Program-made: the position numbers and the translations under genes | The notes under the pieces: model-generated | What the model was told of the DNA's origin: nothing | The model's database searches: none | The model's input: the letters and a program-made list of their open reading frames with translations, nothing else | NCBI GenBank assembly: GCA_016712175.1 | Contig: JADJRQ010000001.1 | Coordinates: 682,001-746,000 of the forward strand | Direction: 5' to 3' | From: Solirubrobacterales bacterium | Lineage (GTDB): Bacteria; Actinomycetota; Thermoleophilia; Solirubrobacterales; 70-9 | Length of the DNA stretch: 64,000 nucleotides | Shown: positions 35,479-45,020 of the stretch, in pieces | Layout: every line of letters starts with the position of its first letter | How positions within the stretch are numbered: the stretch's first letter is position 1

Positions 35479-37785
35479 ATGTCGAAGCTGAAGGTTGGAG
35501 TGATCGCGTGTGCCTGCATGATCGCAGGGATTGCGGCCGCGGTCGCCCAGGCGGCGCCCGGTGACACACTCGGCGTCTCGACCCTGGTCCAGAGGATCCT
35601 GCCGAACGGGAACAGTGGCTACGACACCCTGGTCACCGGACCGGGCGAGAACTACACGGTGCGTGACGGCAGCGAAAACGGGGGGGCCGCGCTCGGCGCC
35701 GCCGTCTCCGGCCGCGCTCACAAGCGAACCTCGCTCGCCTACTTTGGCCAGCTCACTGACTTTCAGCTGGCCGATGAAGAGAGCCCGGCACGGGTTGAGT
35801 TCCTCGACCCCCAGGGTGGTGCTTTCACTTCTTCCTGGCGTCCCAGCGAGGCGATGAACCCGCAGGAAGAGAACGCGATGATCAAGCAGATGAATGCGTT
35901 CGCCGACAATGCTCCGAAAAGAGCCGGCAGCGGCAAGCGACCGGCCATGGACTTCGTGATGAACACCGGAGACATCGCCGACAGCCAGCAGAATAACGAG
36001 GTCTTGTGGAACCGCCAACTGATCGAGGGCGGCACGGTCGACCCCGGCAGTGGCGTCGACCCGGCCCCGTACATCGGCACCAACCCGCTCTGCCCGGTCG
36101 GCCTTCCGATCGCCGATGCGGCCAACCCGGAAAAGTACACCGGCGTGCAGGACCGCAGTGACTGGCCCGCCGGCATCCAGCCCGGCTATTTCTACGACCC
36201 CGACAACCCGAACTTCACCCCGCCGCCGCCGATGCCGCTTCCCGCCGGCTATCCGCTCGTGCCCTACAACGATGCTCCCCAGTACCCCGGCCTCATGGAC
36301 CGTGCCCAAGAGCCGTTCAAGGCAGTTGGCCTCGACGTGCCCGGCTACGTGCTCTTCGGCAACCACGACGGCCTGGTCCAGGGCAACGCCTGGGCCAGCG
36401 ACATCTTCAACCAGGTCTCCAAGGGCTGTCTCAAGCCAGCGGCCGACGCCAAGCAGAACGGCGGCGAGGACATCAACGCGCTCTACGCCCTGACTGGTCC
36501 CGGATCCCAACCCCGAGGCCCAGTTCCTCCAGCTGGACAACAACAATCCGAGCCTCTTCATGGGAGTGCCACCTGATCCGGCTCGCCACCTGGTCAACAA
36601 AAAGCAGTACATGGACATCTTCAAGGCCAAAGGCAAGGACGACGGCCACGGTTTCGGCTTCGTCGATCCGGCCGAGGCCAGTGCTTCGAACGGTTCGGCC
36701 GGCTACTACAGCTGGAGCCCCAAACCCGGCCTGCGCTACGTCACCCTCGACACCCATTCCGAAGGCGGCAAGATCCTGGTCTCGGATAAAGGCAACCTGG
36801 ACACACCTCAGTACGACTGGTACGAGAAGGTGCTAGAAAAGCGACCGAAAACAACGAAGCCGCGGTCATCTTCTCCCACCACGCCGGAGAGCCAGATGCC
36901 GGAGCGGTCCCGGACGAAGCGCGCCCCTTCATGCGCCGACGTCGTCAACCCGGGCGAGGTGGTCGGCTGCGACGGCGATCCCCGGATCTCGACCCCGATC
37001 AAGCTGCAGGCCGACGTCAGGCCATGGATGCTCAAGTACCCGGCACATGGTCGCCTGGGTCGCCGGCCACAGCCATGTCAACGACATCGAGCCGTTCAAG
37101 AACCCGAACGGCGAAGGGGGATTCTGGAGCATCCGCACCGCGGCTCTGGCCGACTGGCCGAAGCAGAACCGGCTGATTCAGATGTTCGACAACAAGGACG
37201 GCAACCTGTCGATCTTCGGCACGCTGATCGACCAGGCTGCCCCGGTCTCCTCGCCTGCGCCCGGCAATGCGAGCGGGTTCAGCAAAGACCAGTTGGCATC
37301 GATCTCGAGAGAGGTCGGCTACAACGACAGCCAGAAGGGGGGCCAAGGCTGCGGTCGATCGATCCCTGTGGTGCAGGCACCGTGGACGACCGGAACGTCG
37401 AACTCCTGATCAAGGATCCGCGCCGACCGGCTCGTTCCCCGGGACATCACCAAGGCGATCCAAGGTCAAGGTCACCCCGGAAGCGGAAGAAGCTGAAGGC
37501 CGGCAAGAAGGACGAAGCTGATCGTCAGGGTCACGAACAATGGAGACGCCGCGAAGAAGAACGCCGGTCGTCTGAAGTCAAGGACGGCAAGGTCAAGGTC
37601 AAAGAAGATCAACATCAAGAAGATCGGTCCCGGCAAGACGGTCGAATCAAAGTCACCGTGAGGGCCGGGCCTGGGCAAGGGGCCAAGCGAGGGTCAGCGC
37701 CAGCGTCTCCGGCAACAAGGGCTACGCCAAGCTGAGGATCAAGAAGAAGGCACGAAAGCACAGGCGGTACGGCGGTCTGGGTTAG
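35479..37785 (+). CDS. Exported TIGR03767-like metallophosphoesterase, many frameshifts
   Basis: A signal peptide (VGVIACACMIAGIAAAVAQA) begins the gene, which has a Shine-Dalgarno GGGGTGAG. Calcineurin-type motifs appear across frames with long inserts, as in the TIGR03767 (PPA1498) family: FGQLTDFQLADEES, NTGDIADSQQNNE, LFGNHDGLVQG, and AGHSHVNDIEPF. The first three share one frame to about 36500. The rest (DPARHLVNKKQYMDIF, LRYVTLDTHSEGG, FWSIRTAALADWP) needs several indel corrections between 36500 and 37700. The end is Lys/Arg-rich (KKKARKHRRYGGLG). Phosphodiesterase/phosphatase outside the membrane; substrate unknown. Confidence 0.8.
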
Positions 37786-37799
37786 TCGAAACCGCGCAA

Positions 37800-37842
37800 C
37801 CGGCAGTGAAATTGCCTCCCAGAGAGGCAATTTCACTGCCGG
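37800..37842. terminator. Perfect 19-bp stem hairpin
   Basis: Two 19-base arms (37800-37818 and 37824-37842) are exact reverse complements around a 5-base loop. It lies 14 bases after the metallophosphoesterase stop and 62 bases before the HXXEE gene. There is no T-run, so it may be a factor-independent terminator without tail or a protein-binding palindrome. The arm contains GTGAAAT and CCGGCA, shared with the hairpin at 60000. Confidence 0.6.
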
Positions 37843-37904
37843 TCTTCGTTCAGTCCGGTCCGTCGTTCGTTCGGCCCGCTCCGTCGCCTGAATAGGATCA
37901 TCCG

Positions 37905-38620
37905 ATGGACATCGACAGTCACTCCTGGGTTCTCTGGATCGGGGTCATCGCGGCCGCGCTTCACGTGATCGAGGAATATTCCGAAGGCTGGGTCACCTGG
38001 GCCAACTATGAGTTCGGGCCGCGCTTCGGCATAACTGTCACCGAAAAGGACTTCTTGCTCGGCAGTGCTGCCCTGATCTTCATCGCCCTCGCCGGCGCGG
38101 CGATCGGCTGGTGGGCTCCGGCGATCAGCCTGGCTGTTCCAGCCCTCTTCATCCTGAACGCCGTGTTCTCCCACATGCTCCCGAGCGCCCGGGGAGATCG
38201 CCTGACGCCGGGCACCCTCAGCGCCGTCTTCATCTATCTACCGGTCGCGGTCTGGATGTTCTGGGCCGCGGACCAGGACGGAAAGCTCGATTTCGGCACC
38301 TTCCTCGGCGCCTTCGTCATCGGCGCGGCACTCATGGCCTACCCGCTGGTGGTCCTGTTGCTCAAGACGAGGATCGGCTGGGATGAAGAGACAGTCACCG
38401 CCGCAACCGAAGAACGGAAGGCAGAGACCGCCCGCAAAGAAGAGCTCACCCGGATGCAAGCGGAGCAGGAACTGCGAGCCGCGACCCCTCCGGTGGAAGA
38501 GCTCCCACGCCTGACGCTTCGGGTGAAACGTCCGGTGAACTCGAAGGAGAACTGGTCGAAGAGCTGGACGAGACTCCGGACGAACCGGACGACGACACCC
38601 AGGTAATCCCCCGGGACTGA
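37905..38620 (+). CDS. HXXEE-domain membrane protein, tail frameshifted
   Basis: About 237 residues. The family motif HxxEE is present in ALHVIEEYSEGW. Spans follow (LIFIALAGAAIGWWAPAI; SLAVPALFILNAVFSHM with the conserved N...H; AVFIYLPVAVWMFWAAD; FVIGAALMAYPLVVLL), then a charged coiled region. Near 38505 the frame should change, giving the acidic end GELVEELDETPDEPDDDTQV to a TGA at 38618-38620; the original frame gives an atypical basic end at 38606. Family function unknown, though HXXEE proteins are thought to be membrane enzymes. Convergent with fumC. Confidence 0.7.
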
Positions 38621-38623
38621 ACT

Positions 38624-39945
38624 TTATTTGTCGCCCCCGTGCGGGCGGGCCATCTTGTTGTGGTCGAGCGCCTCGGTGAGGATCTCTTCTTCGACCCCGA
38701 GTTCGATCGCGACTTCGCGGAGTGCCCGGCCGGAGCGTGCGGCCTCGGCGACGATCTCGCTCGCCTTGTCGTAACCGATGTACGGGTTGAGCGCCGTGGC
38801 CGTGGCCAGGGTGACTTCGGCGTGGAGTTCGTTGGTGGCGACGTTGGCTTCGACTCCGGCGACGCACTTCTCGTTCAGTATCCTCGAGGCTGAGGCGAGA
38901 AGCCGGATCGAACCGAGCAGGTTGCGGGCGATCAGCGGCACCCGGACGTTCAGCTCGAACTGACCCTGGGAACCGGCGACGGTGATCGCCGTGTCGTTGC
39001 CGATCACCTGAGCGGCGACCTGGATCACGACTTCCGGGATCACCGGGTTGACCTTGCCCGGCATGATCGACGAGCCCTTCTGCAGTTCCGGCAGAGCGAT
39101 CTCGCCGAAGCCGGCGCGCGGGCCGGAACCCATCAGCGCGAGGTCGTTGGCGATCTTGTTGAGCGAAACGGCGTAGACCTTGAGGGCGCCGAGAGTTCAA
39201 CCAGCGCGTCACGGTTGGCCTGCGCCTCGAAAGGATCGTGCGGTGCCGAGATGGTCAGACCGGACTGGTCCTCCAGCAGCTGGCGCACACCGGCGGCGAA
39301 GTCGGGATGAGTGTTGAGGCCCGTGCCGGTCGCGGTGCCGCCAAGCGGAATCTGGCCGACCCGTTCGAGCGTGGCCCCAACGCGGTCAAGTCCGTGACGG
39401 ACCTGGGAGGCGTACCCGCCGAACTCCTGCCCGAGCGTGACCGGGACGGCGTCCATCAGGTGGGTGCGACCGGCCTTGACCACGTCACGGAAGTCTTCGG
39501 CGCGTTTGTCGAGCTCGAGCGCCAGGCCCTGCATCGCCGGGATCAGGTCGTTGGTGACCTGATCGAGTGCCGCAAGGTGGACCGCCGAAGGGAAGACGTC
39601 GTTCGACGACTGGCCCATGTTCACGTGGTCGTTGCGATGCACATCCTCGCCGGCGAGATTGGCGATGACCTCGTTCGTATTCATGTTCGAAGAGGTACCG
39701 GAACCAGTCTGGAAGACGTCGACCGGAAACTGTTGATCGTGTCGTCCTTCGCCGATCTCATCACCGGCCCGGGCGATCTTTTCCGCGATGGATCGGTCGA
39801 GCAGGCCGAGAGCACCATTGGTTCGGGCGGCGTTGGCCTTGATCCGGCCGAGCCAGTGGATGACCGGTGCCGGGATCGGTTCCCCGGAGACGGGGAAGTT
39901 GTCAACGGCCTTGGTGGTCTCGCCACCCCACAGCTGGTCAGTCAA
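38624..39945 (-). CDS. fumC: Fumarate hydratase class II, frameshifted
   Basis: TCA-cycle enzyme of the fumarase/aspartase superfamily, about 439 residues. N-terminal half: DVFQTGSGTSSNMNTNEVIANL, GQSSNDVFPSA, KAGRTHLMDAVPVTLGQEF and GGTATGTGLN. C-terminal half has the signature GSSIMPGKVNP. One base is missing near 39190: restored, LVELSGALKVYAVSLNKIAND joins the halves. Start at TTG 39943-39945 (preceded by AGAGG) because the frame upstream hits a TGA. An essential-type enzyme broken by a single base argues for sequencing error. Confidence 0.92.
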
Positions 39946-39984
39946 AGGAGCCTCTCATCGGTTGGATCACGTAGGTCAAGTCTT

Positions 39985-40452
39985 TCACCCGGTCTCTTTT
40001 CCGGCTTCGTAGCCCGCCTCGTAGTGGGCTTGCTTCAGTTCCGAGGCATCGGAGAGACCGTTCGTCGCCGCTGCCTTCACCCTTTCGACCAGGGTCGCGT
40101 GGATGCCGTCGGTGTCCTCGGCGCCCTTCTCGATCGCTCCCACCAGATAACCGGCGTCGATCGCGGCCTTGACACCGGCGGGGCCGGGCTGAGATACATC
40201 GGCCCCGAGTCCGGTGGCTACCTCGGTGATGTTGGTTCCGAAATTGACGAGGTCCCCTTCCGCCTGGTTGCGGACGAGGCAATCGCTGATCTTGGTGTCG
40301 CCGTCGAGGGCAACCGGTTCGGCTGCGTTCCTCAGCGCCGCGGTGATCATGGCCGGGCTCTCGAGACAGACGTCCGGAGTGTCGACGTCGGTGTTGCCGC
40401 ATCCGAGAATCACGGCAGCCGCGGCAAGGGCTATGGCGAGGGGAGTGCGCAC
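39985..40452 (-). CDS. Putative lipoprotein, unknown
   Basis: 155 residues from a GTG (40450-40452) with AAAGGA upstream. Hydrophobic segment and lipobox VILGCGNTD predict a diacylglyceryl-modified cysteine. The mature part is mixed alpha, with a disulfide candidate pair (DVCLESP and ISDCLVRNQ) and acidic/Ala-rich helices (ELKQAHYEAGYEAGK). Family not recognised. It is 39 bases upstream of fumC, probably co-transcribed, and divergent from the decarboxylase gene. Confidence 0.6.
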   Translation of the reverse strand: MRTPLAIALAAAAVILGCGNTDVDTPDVCLESPAMITAALRNAAEPVALDGDTKISDCLVRNQAEGDLVNFGTNITEVATGLGADVSQPGPAGVKAAIDAGYLVGAIEKGAEDTDGIHATLVERVKAAATNGLSDASELKQAHYEAGYEAGKETG

Positions 40453-40490
40453 AGGTCAATCCTTTCACGCGTGACATATAGGCTCCGCCC

Positions 40491-42089
40491 ATGCCTACCG
40501 TCCGCGAAGTTACTTACGACCTTTTCCGCAAGCAGGGAATGACAAAGATGTTCGGCAACCCCGGCTCGACCGAGCTGCCGATGCTCAAGGATTTCCCGGA
40601 AGACTTCGACTACGTCCTCGGGCTTCAGGAGGCAGCAGTTGTCGCCATGGCCGATGGCTACGCGCAGATGACCGGCCGGCCCTCGCTGGTCAACCTCCAC
40701 ACCGCCCCCGGACTCGGCAACGCAGTCGGAGCGATCTTCAACGCCCAGGCCAACCACTCGCCGGTCGTGATCACTGTCGGCCAGCAGGCCCGGAAGATGG
40801 TGACGATGCAGGCCAACCTGACCAATCGTGATGCCATCAGAGTGCCTCACCCTTACGTCAAGTTCTCCTATGAACCGCCGCGTGCCGAAGACGTGCCTCT
40901 CGCGATCGCCCACGCGATCCACCTCGCGTCGCTGCCGCCGATGGGACCGGTCATGGTCTCGATCCCCATGGATGACTGGGACGTCGAAATGGACGCCGCC
41001 CAGGCCGCAGCCGTGGTCAACCGCGAGGTGAGCGGCCGGGCAACTGCCGACCCGGGCAAGATCTCCGACCTCGCCGACCGCATTCGCGAAGCGAAGAACC
41101 CGATCGCCGTCGCCGGACCCGACGTCGACGCCTCCGACGCCTGGGAGGAGATGATCGCCCTCTCGGAGAATCAGAACCTCGGTGTCTGGTCCGCTCCCGC
41201 CACCGGCGGTGGCCGACTCGGCTTCCCCGAAAGCCACCCGCACTGGCGCGGTGTGCTACCGCCCGCAGTCGGCCCGATCGGAGAAACCCTGAAGGACCAC
41301 GACCTCGTGATTGTCGTCGGTTCTTCCGTATTCGCTTACTACCCGGACCTTGCCGGTCCGTTCCTGGCCGAAGGCACTTCGCTGGTCGCGATCACCTCGG
41401 ACCCGGATGAGGCCGCCCGCGCGCCGATGGGCGACGCGATCGTCGCCGACGTCAAGCTCACCCTCACAGCCCTGCTCGAGCACCTCGACGGCACCGACCG
41501 TGAGCCGCCCCCGGCATGGCCCGGCCCGACCCGCGTCGAAGACTCGGATCCGCTCAACTCGTCAACGATCCATTCGATCCTCAGGGAAGAGCTGCCGGAG
41601 AACGGCGTGGTCGTCCTCGAATCGCCGTCCAGCACCATGGCACTCCGCAACCAGCTGCGAATTTCGAAGCCGAAGAGTTATTTCTTCGGTGCCGGCGGCG
41701 GCCTCGGTTTCGGCTTGGGCTCCTCGATCGGCATCCAGCTGGCCGAGCCCGACCGCCCCGTGGTCTGCGTGCTCGGTGAAGGCTCGGTCCAGTACGCGGT
41801 GGTCAGTTTCTGGACGGCAGTCGCCTACGACATCCCGGTCACGTTCCTGGTGCTGCGAAACGAGGAGTACGCGATCCTCAAGTGGTTCGCCGAGATCGAA
41901 CAGGTCACCGGCTCCCCGGGCCTCGACCTGCCCGCCCTCGAGTCGGCCAAGATCGCCTCGGGCTATGGAGTCGAAAGCACACTGGTCAAGACCGCCGATG
42001 AAGTCCAGGCGGCGCTGAAGGAAGCAATCGCCGATCCCAAGCCACGCCTGATCGAGGTTCCGATCCAGGCCGGGATGTCACTCTTCTAA
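40491..42089 (+). CDS. mdlC: ThDP-dependent benzoylformate decarboxylase-like enzyme
   Basis: A 532-residue ThDP enzyme closest to benzoylformate decarboxylase. Ser26 (NPGSTELPML), Glu47 (GLQEAAVV) and His70 (NLHTAPGLGN) fall at the same residue numbers as the Pseudomonas putida enzyme. The ThDP/Mg motif begins GEGSVQYA (Asp of GDGS replaced by Glu) and continues VLRNEEYAILKWF. At the place of catalytic His281 there is Tyr (VFAYYPDLAG against VFRYHQYDPG). Expected reaction is non-oxidative decarboxylation of an aryl 2-oxo acid to an aldehyde; the exact substrate is open. TATAGG (40477-40482) precedes the ATG closely, suggesting a leaderless message. Followed after 15 bases by an FAD/Fe-S oxidoreductase. 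Confidence 0.82.
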   Translation: MPTVREVTYDLFRKQGMTKMFGNPGSTELPMLKDFPEDFDYVLGLQEAAVVAMADGYAQMTGRPSLVNLHTAPGLGNAVGAIFNAQANHSPVVITVGQQARKMVTMQANLTNRDAIRVPHPYVKFSYEPPRAEDVPLAIAHAIHLASLPPMGPVMVSIPMDDWDVEMDAAQAAAVVNREVSGRATADPGKISDLADRIREAKNPIAVAGPDVDASDAWEEMIALSENQNLGVWSAPATGGGRLGFPESHPHWRGVLPPAVGPIGETLKDHDLVIVVGSSVFAYYPDLAGPFLAEGTSLVAITSDPDEAARAPMGDAIVADVKLTLTALLEHLDGTDREPPPAWPGPTRVEDSDPLNSSTIHSILREELPENGVVVLESPSSTMALRNQLRISKPKSYFFGAGGGLGFGLGSSIGIQLAEPDRPVVCVLGEGSVQYAVVSFWTAVAYDIPVTFLVLRNEEYAILKWFAEIEQVTGSPGLDLPALESAKIASGYGVESTLVKTADEVQAALKEAIADPKPRLIEVPIQAGMSLF

Positions 42090-42104
42090 GTTCTGGGGAA
42101 CACC

Positions 42105-45020
42105 ATGCCACTGCTCGAGCCCGATGTAAACAAGATCACGCCGGAGCCGAGCGAGCCCGCGGGCGACCGCGCCCCGGAATGGGTCGCGGGTACCCCGGAG
42201 CCACTCCGCTCCGATCTGGTCGAGCTACTCGGCGAGGACCGTGTCCTCAGCCGCCCGAGCGACATCATCCGGTACGCCTCCGACGCCAGCCCCTACCGGA
42301 AGCTGCCGCAGGCAGTGATCATGGCCCGGGATGCGACTGATGTCTCCAAGGTCGTCAAGTTCGGCCGCGAGCGTGGGCTCGGCGTCACCTTCCGCGCGGG
42401 CGGCACCAGCCTCAACGGGCAGGGCCAGACCGAAGGCCTCCTGGTCGATGTACGTCGCCACTTCGGCGGAGTCACGGTGCTGGAAGACGGCAAGATGGTC
42501 TCGATCGGACCGGGCGTGGTGCTCGGTGACGCCAACAAGGTGCTCAAGCCATACGGCGTGAAGCTCGGACCGGACCCCGCTTCGACCGACATCGCCACGG
42601 TCGGCGGTGTGGTCGCCAACAACTCCGGCGGTATGCGCTGCGGGGTCAAGTTCGACTCATATTCGACGGTCGAGGCGATGACCTTCATCACCCCGGCCGG
42701 CACGGTCATCGACACGACCCGGCCGGACGCCGAAGACGTCTTCCTCGAAGCCGAGCCCGAACTGGCAAACGGCCTCCTGAAGATCCGCGACGAGATCCGC
42801 GCCGACGCCGAGCTCACCGCCCGGATCCGCAAGAAGTTCGAAATCAAGAACACGACCGGCTACCGGCTCTGCGCTTTTCTCGACGCCGATACTCCGGTCG
42901 AGATCTTCCGCCGGCTGATCGTCGGGTCCGAAGGAACCCTCGCCTTCATCGCCAACGTCACCTTCCGCACCGTGCCCCTGCCGAAAATGACCACTCTCGC
43001 CTGGCTCCACTTCCCCGACATCCCGACCGCCACCGAGCCGGTCGGGGCGCTGATCGACGCCGGCGCCTCGGCGGTCGAATTGATGGTCGCCCCGGCCCTG
43101 ATCGCGGCCGGGTGGAACATGCCGGGCGCGCCCGAGTACTTCCGTGACGTCGAGCCCACCTCGGCCGCGCTCCTGGTCGAGTTCCCCGGTGACGACGAAG
43201 CCGCTCTCGATGCCGCGGAAGCCCGGGCATTCGAGATCGTCGATCGCGACGCGCTGATCCTCGAAACCGGCTTCAGCCACGACGAGGAGACGATCGAAAC
43301 CAACTGGAAGGTCCGCGAGGGCCTCCACGGACTGGTCGGCAAGATGAAGCCACCCGAATCGGCCCTGATCATCGAGGACGTCTGCGTGCCTCCCGCCCGG
43401 ATCGCCGAAGCCGCCGAAGAGCTGCGGGTCCTGTTGGCCAAGCACGAATTCCTGGCGGGCGTGGCCGGCCACGCCTCGGCCGGCAACCTGCACTTCATGC
43501 TGACGCCGGACTTCACGATCCAGGCGGATCTCGATCGCTACGAGGCCTTCATGGGAGAGCTGGTCGAATTGATCATCAACAAGTACGACGGCTCGCTGAA
43601 GGCCGAGCACGGGACCGGCATCAACATGGCGCCCTACGTCGAGCTCGAATGGGGGAAGGCGGCGCTGGAACTGATGTGGCGCATCAAGCTCCTCGCCGAC
43701 CCCGCGAACAAACTCAACCCCGGATCGATCCTGAACCGTGACGCGTCGGCCCATCTCAAGGACCTGCACTCGACTCCGCCGATCGAGGAGGAAGCCACTA
43801 GCTGCGTCGAGTGTGGTTTCTGCGAACCGGTCTGCCCGAGCCGCAACCTGACCACGACGCCACGCCAGCGGATCGTGCTCCGCCGCGAGATGGTGCGCCA
43901 GGGCGAAGACACCGCGGTGAGGAAGGTCCTGCTCGAGGAATACGCGTACGACTCGCTCGAAACCTGCGCCGTCGACGGCTCCTGCCTGCTGGTCTGCCCG
44001 GTCGGGATCGACACCGGCGCCTTCGTCAAGGGTTTCCGCGCCGAGCAGAGCACCCCGGCCGCCGAGAAGATGGCCCTGCGGATCGCGCAGCGCTGGGACC
44101 GAGTCGAGAAGCTCGCGCGCTCGGGACTGCGGGTCGGCAACGCGATCTCCAAGGTCGCCACCGATGCCCCGATGCGAGGACTCACCAAAGCCGCACGCAA
44201 ATTCGCCAGCAAGGACCTGGTCCCCGAATGGGGCGAGGCAATGCCGCCCGCCGCCTCGCCCAAGCTGCCGGAGACCAGCTCCCACGGTGCCGCCGCGGTC
44301 TACATGCCGGCCTGCATAAACCGCATGTTCGGCCGCTCGAAGGGCGACGACGGTGACCTCTCGCTACCGCAGGCCCTCGTCGCCGTCTCGACCCGGGCCG
44401 GCAAGCCGGTCTGGATCCCGGAAGACATCGAAGGCACCTGCTGCTCGGTGCCCTGGAGCTCGAAGGGGTTCAAGGACGCGCATGCGTTCAAGGCGAACGA
44501 AACGGTCGAGCGGCTCTGGCGCTGGACCGGTGGTGGAACGCTGCCCCTGGTCATCGACGCGTCATCCTGCGGCCACGGAATCACCGACTTCGGCCCCGGC
44601 GTGCTGACCGAGGAGAACGAAGCCCGCCACCAGGAGATCAAGGTGATGGATTCCGTCGCCTGGGCCGAGCTGCTGATGCCCGGCCTCGAGATCAAGAAGA
44701 AGACCGATTCGGTGACGATCCACCCGACCTGCTCCGGGCGCCACCTCGGTGTCGACCGCGCACTCGGCCGGATCGCGAACGAACTGGCCGAAGACGTCCA
44801 GATCCCGGACACGGCAACCTGCTGCGGCTTCGCTGGCGACCGCGGATTCCTCCACCCGGAACTCACCGCCAGCGCCACCGCCCAGGAGGCGACCGAAGTC
44901 AAGGCCAACCCGACGACCAGCCACATCAGTTCCAACCGAACCTGCGAAGTCGGCCTGGAGCGAGCGACCGGCGAGTCCTACAGCTCCTTCATCTACCTGC
45001 TCGAGGAACTTTCCCGGTAG
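42105..45020 (+). CDS. FAD-binding and Fe-S/CCG-domain 2-hydroxyacid dehydrogenase fusion
   Basis: A 971-residue GlcD-GlcF-type fusion. Residues about 60-550: FAD_binding_4/FAD-oxidase C domain (VTFRAGGTSLNGQGQTEGLL, DPASTDIATVGGVVANNSGG, EHGTGINMAPYVE). Residues about 565-640: two ferredoxin-like motifs CVECGFCEPVCP and CAVDGSCLLVCPVG. Residues about 720-960: heterodisulfide-reductase-type CCG domains (GTCCSVPWSS, TCCGFAGDRGF). Such fusions oxidise D-lactate, D-2-hydroxyglutarate, glycolate or similar 2-hydroxyacids to the quinone pool. Following mdlC-like by 15 bases with GGGGAA, it may make the 2-oxo acid the decarboxylase uses (mandelate-like logic, inferred). Its end overlaps the convergent delta-60 gene by 32 bases. 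Confidence 0.87.
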   Translation: MPLLEPDVNKITPEPSEPAGDRAPEWVAGTPEPLRSDLVELLGEDRVLSRPSDIIRYASDASPYRKLPQAVIMARDATDVSKVVKFGRERGLGVTFRAGGTSLNGQGQTEGLLVDVRRHFGGVTVLEDGKMVSIGPGVVLGDANKVLKPYGVKLGPDPASTDIATVGGVVANNSGGMRCGVKFDSYSTVEAMTFITPAGTVIDTTRPDAEDVFLEAEPELANGLLKIRDEIRADAELTARIRKKFEIKNTTGYRLCAFLDADTPVEIFRRLIVGSEGTLAFIANVTFRTVPLPKMTTLAWLHFPDIPTATEPVGALIDAGASAVELMVAPALIAAGWNMPGAPEYFRDVEPTSAALLVEFPGDDEAALDAAEARAFEIVDRDALILETGFSHDEETIETNWKVREGLHGLVGKMKPPESALIIEDVCVPPARIAEAAEELRVLLAKHEFLAGVAGHASAGNLHFMLTPDFTIQADLDRYEAFMGELVELIINKYDGSLKAEHGTGINMAPYVELEWGKAALELMWRIKLLADPANKLNPGSILNRDASAHLKDLHSTPPIEEEATSCVECGFCEPVCPSRNLTTTPRQRIVLRREMVRQGEDTAVRKVLLEEYAYDSLETCAVDGSCLLVCPVGIDTGAFVKGFRAEQSTPAAEKMALRIAQRWDRVEKLARSGLRVGNAISKVATDAPMRGLTKAARKFASKDLVPEWGEAMPPAASPKLPETSSHGAAAVYMPACINRMFGRSKGDDGDLSLPQALVAVSTRAGKPVWIPEDIEGTCCSVPWSSKGFKDAHAFKANETVERLWRWTGGGTLPLVIDASSCGHGITDFGPGVLTEENEARHQEIKVMDSVAWAELLMPGLEIKKKTDSVTIHPTCSGRHLGVDRALGRIANELAEDVQIPDTATCCGFAGDRGFLHPELTASATAQEATEVKANPTTSHISSNRTCEVGLERATGESYSSFIYLLEELSR

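Noticed and set aside
34372..36636. A 754-residue minus-strand open frame across the ALDH and metallophosphoesterase genes
   Set aside because: It spans the 3' half of one plus-strand gene and the start of another with no motif; shadow ORF.
42657..44285. A 542-residue minus-strand frame opposite the FAD/Fe-S gene
   Set aside because: No motifs, antisense to conserved Fe-S and FAD motifs.
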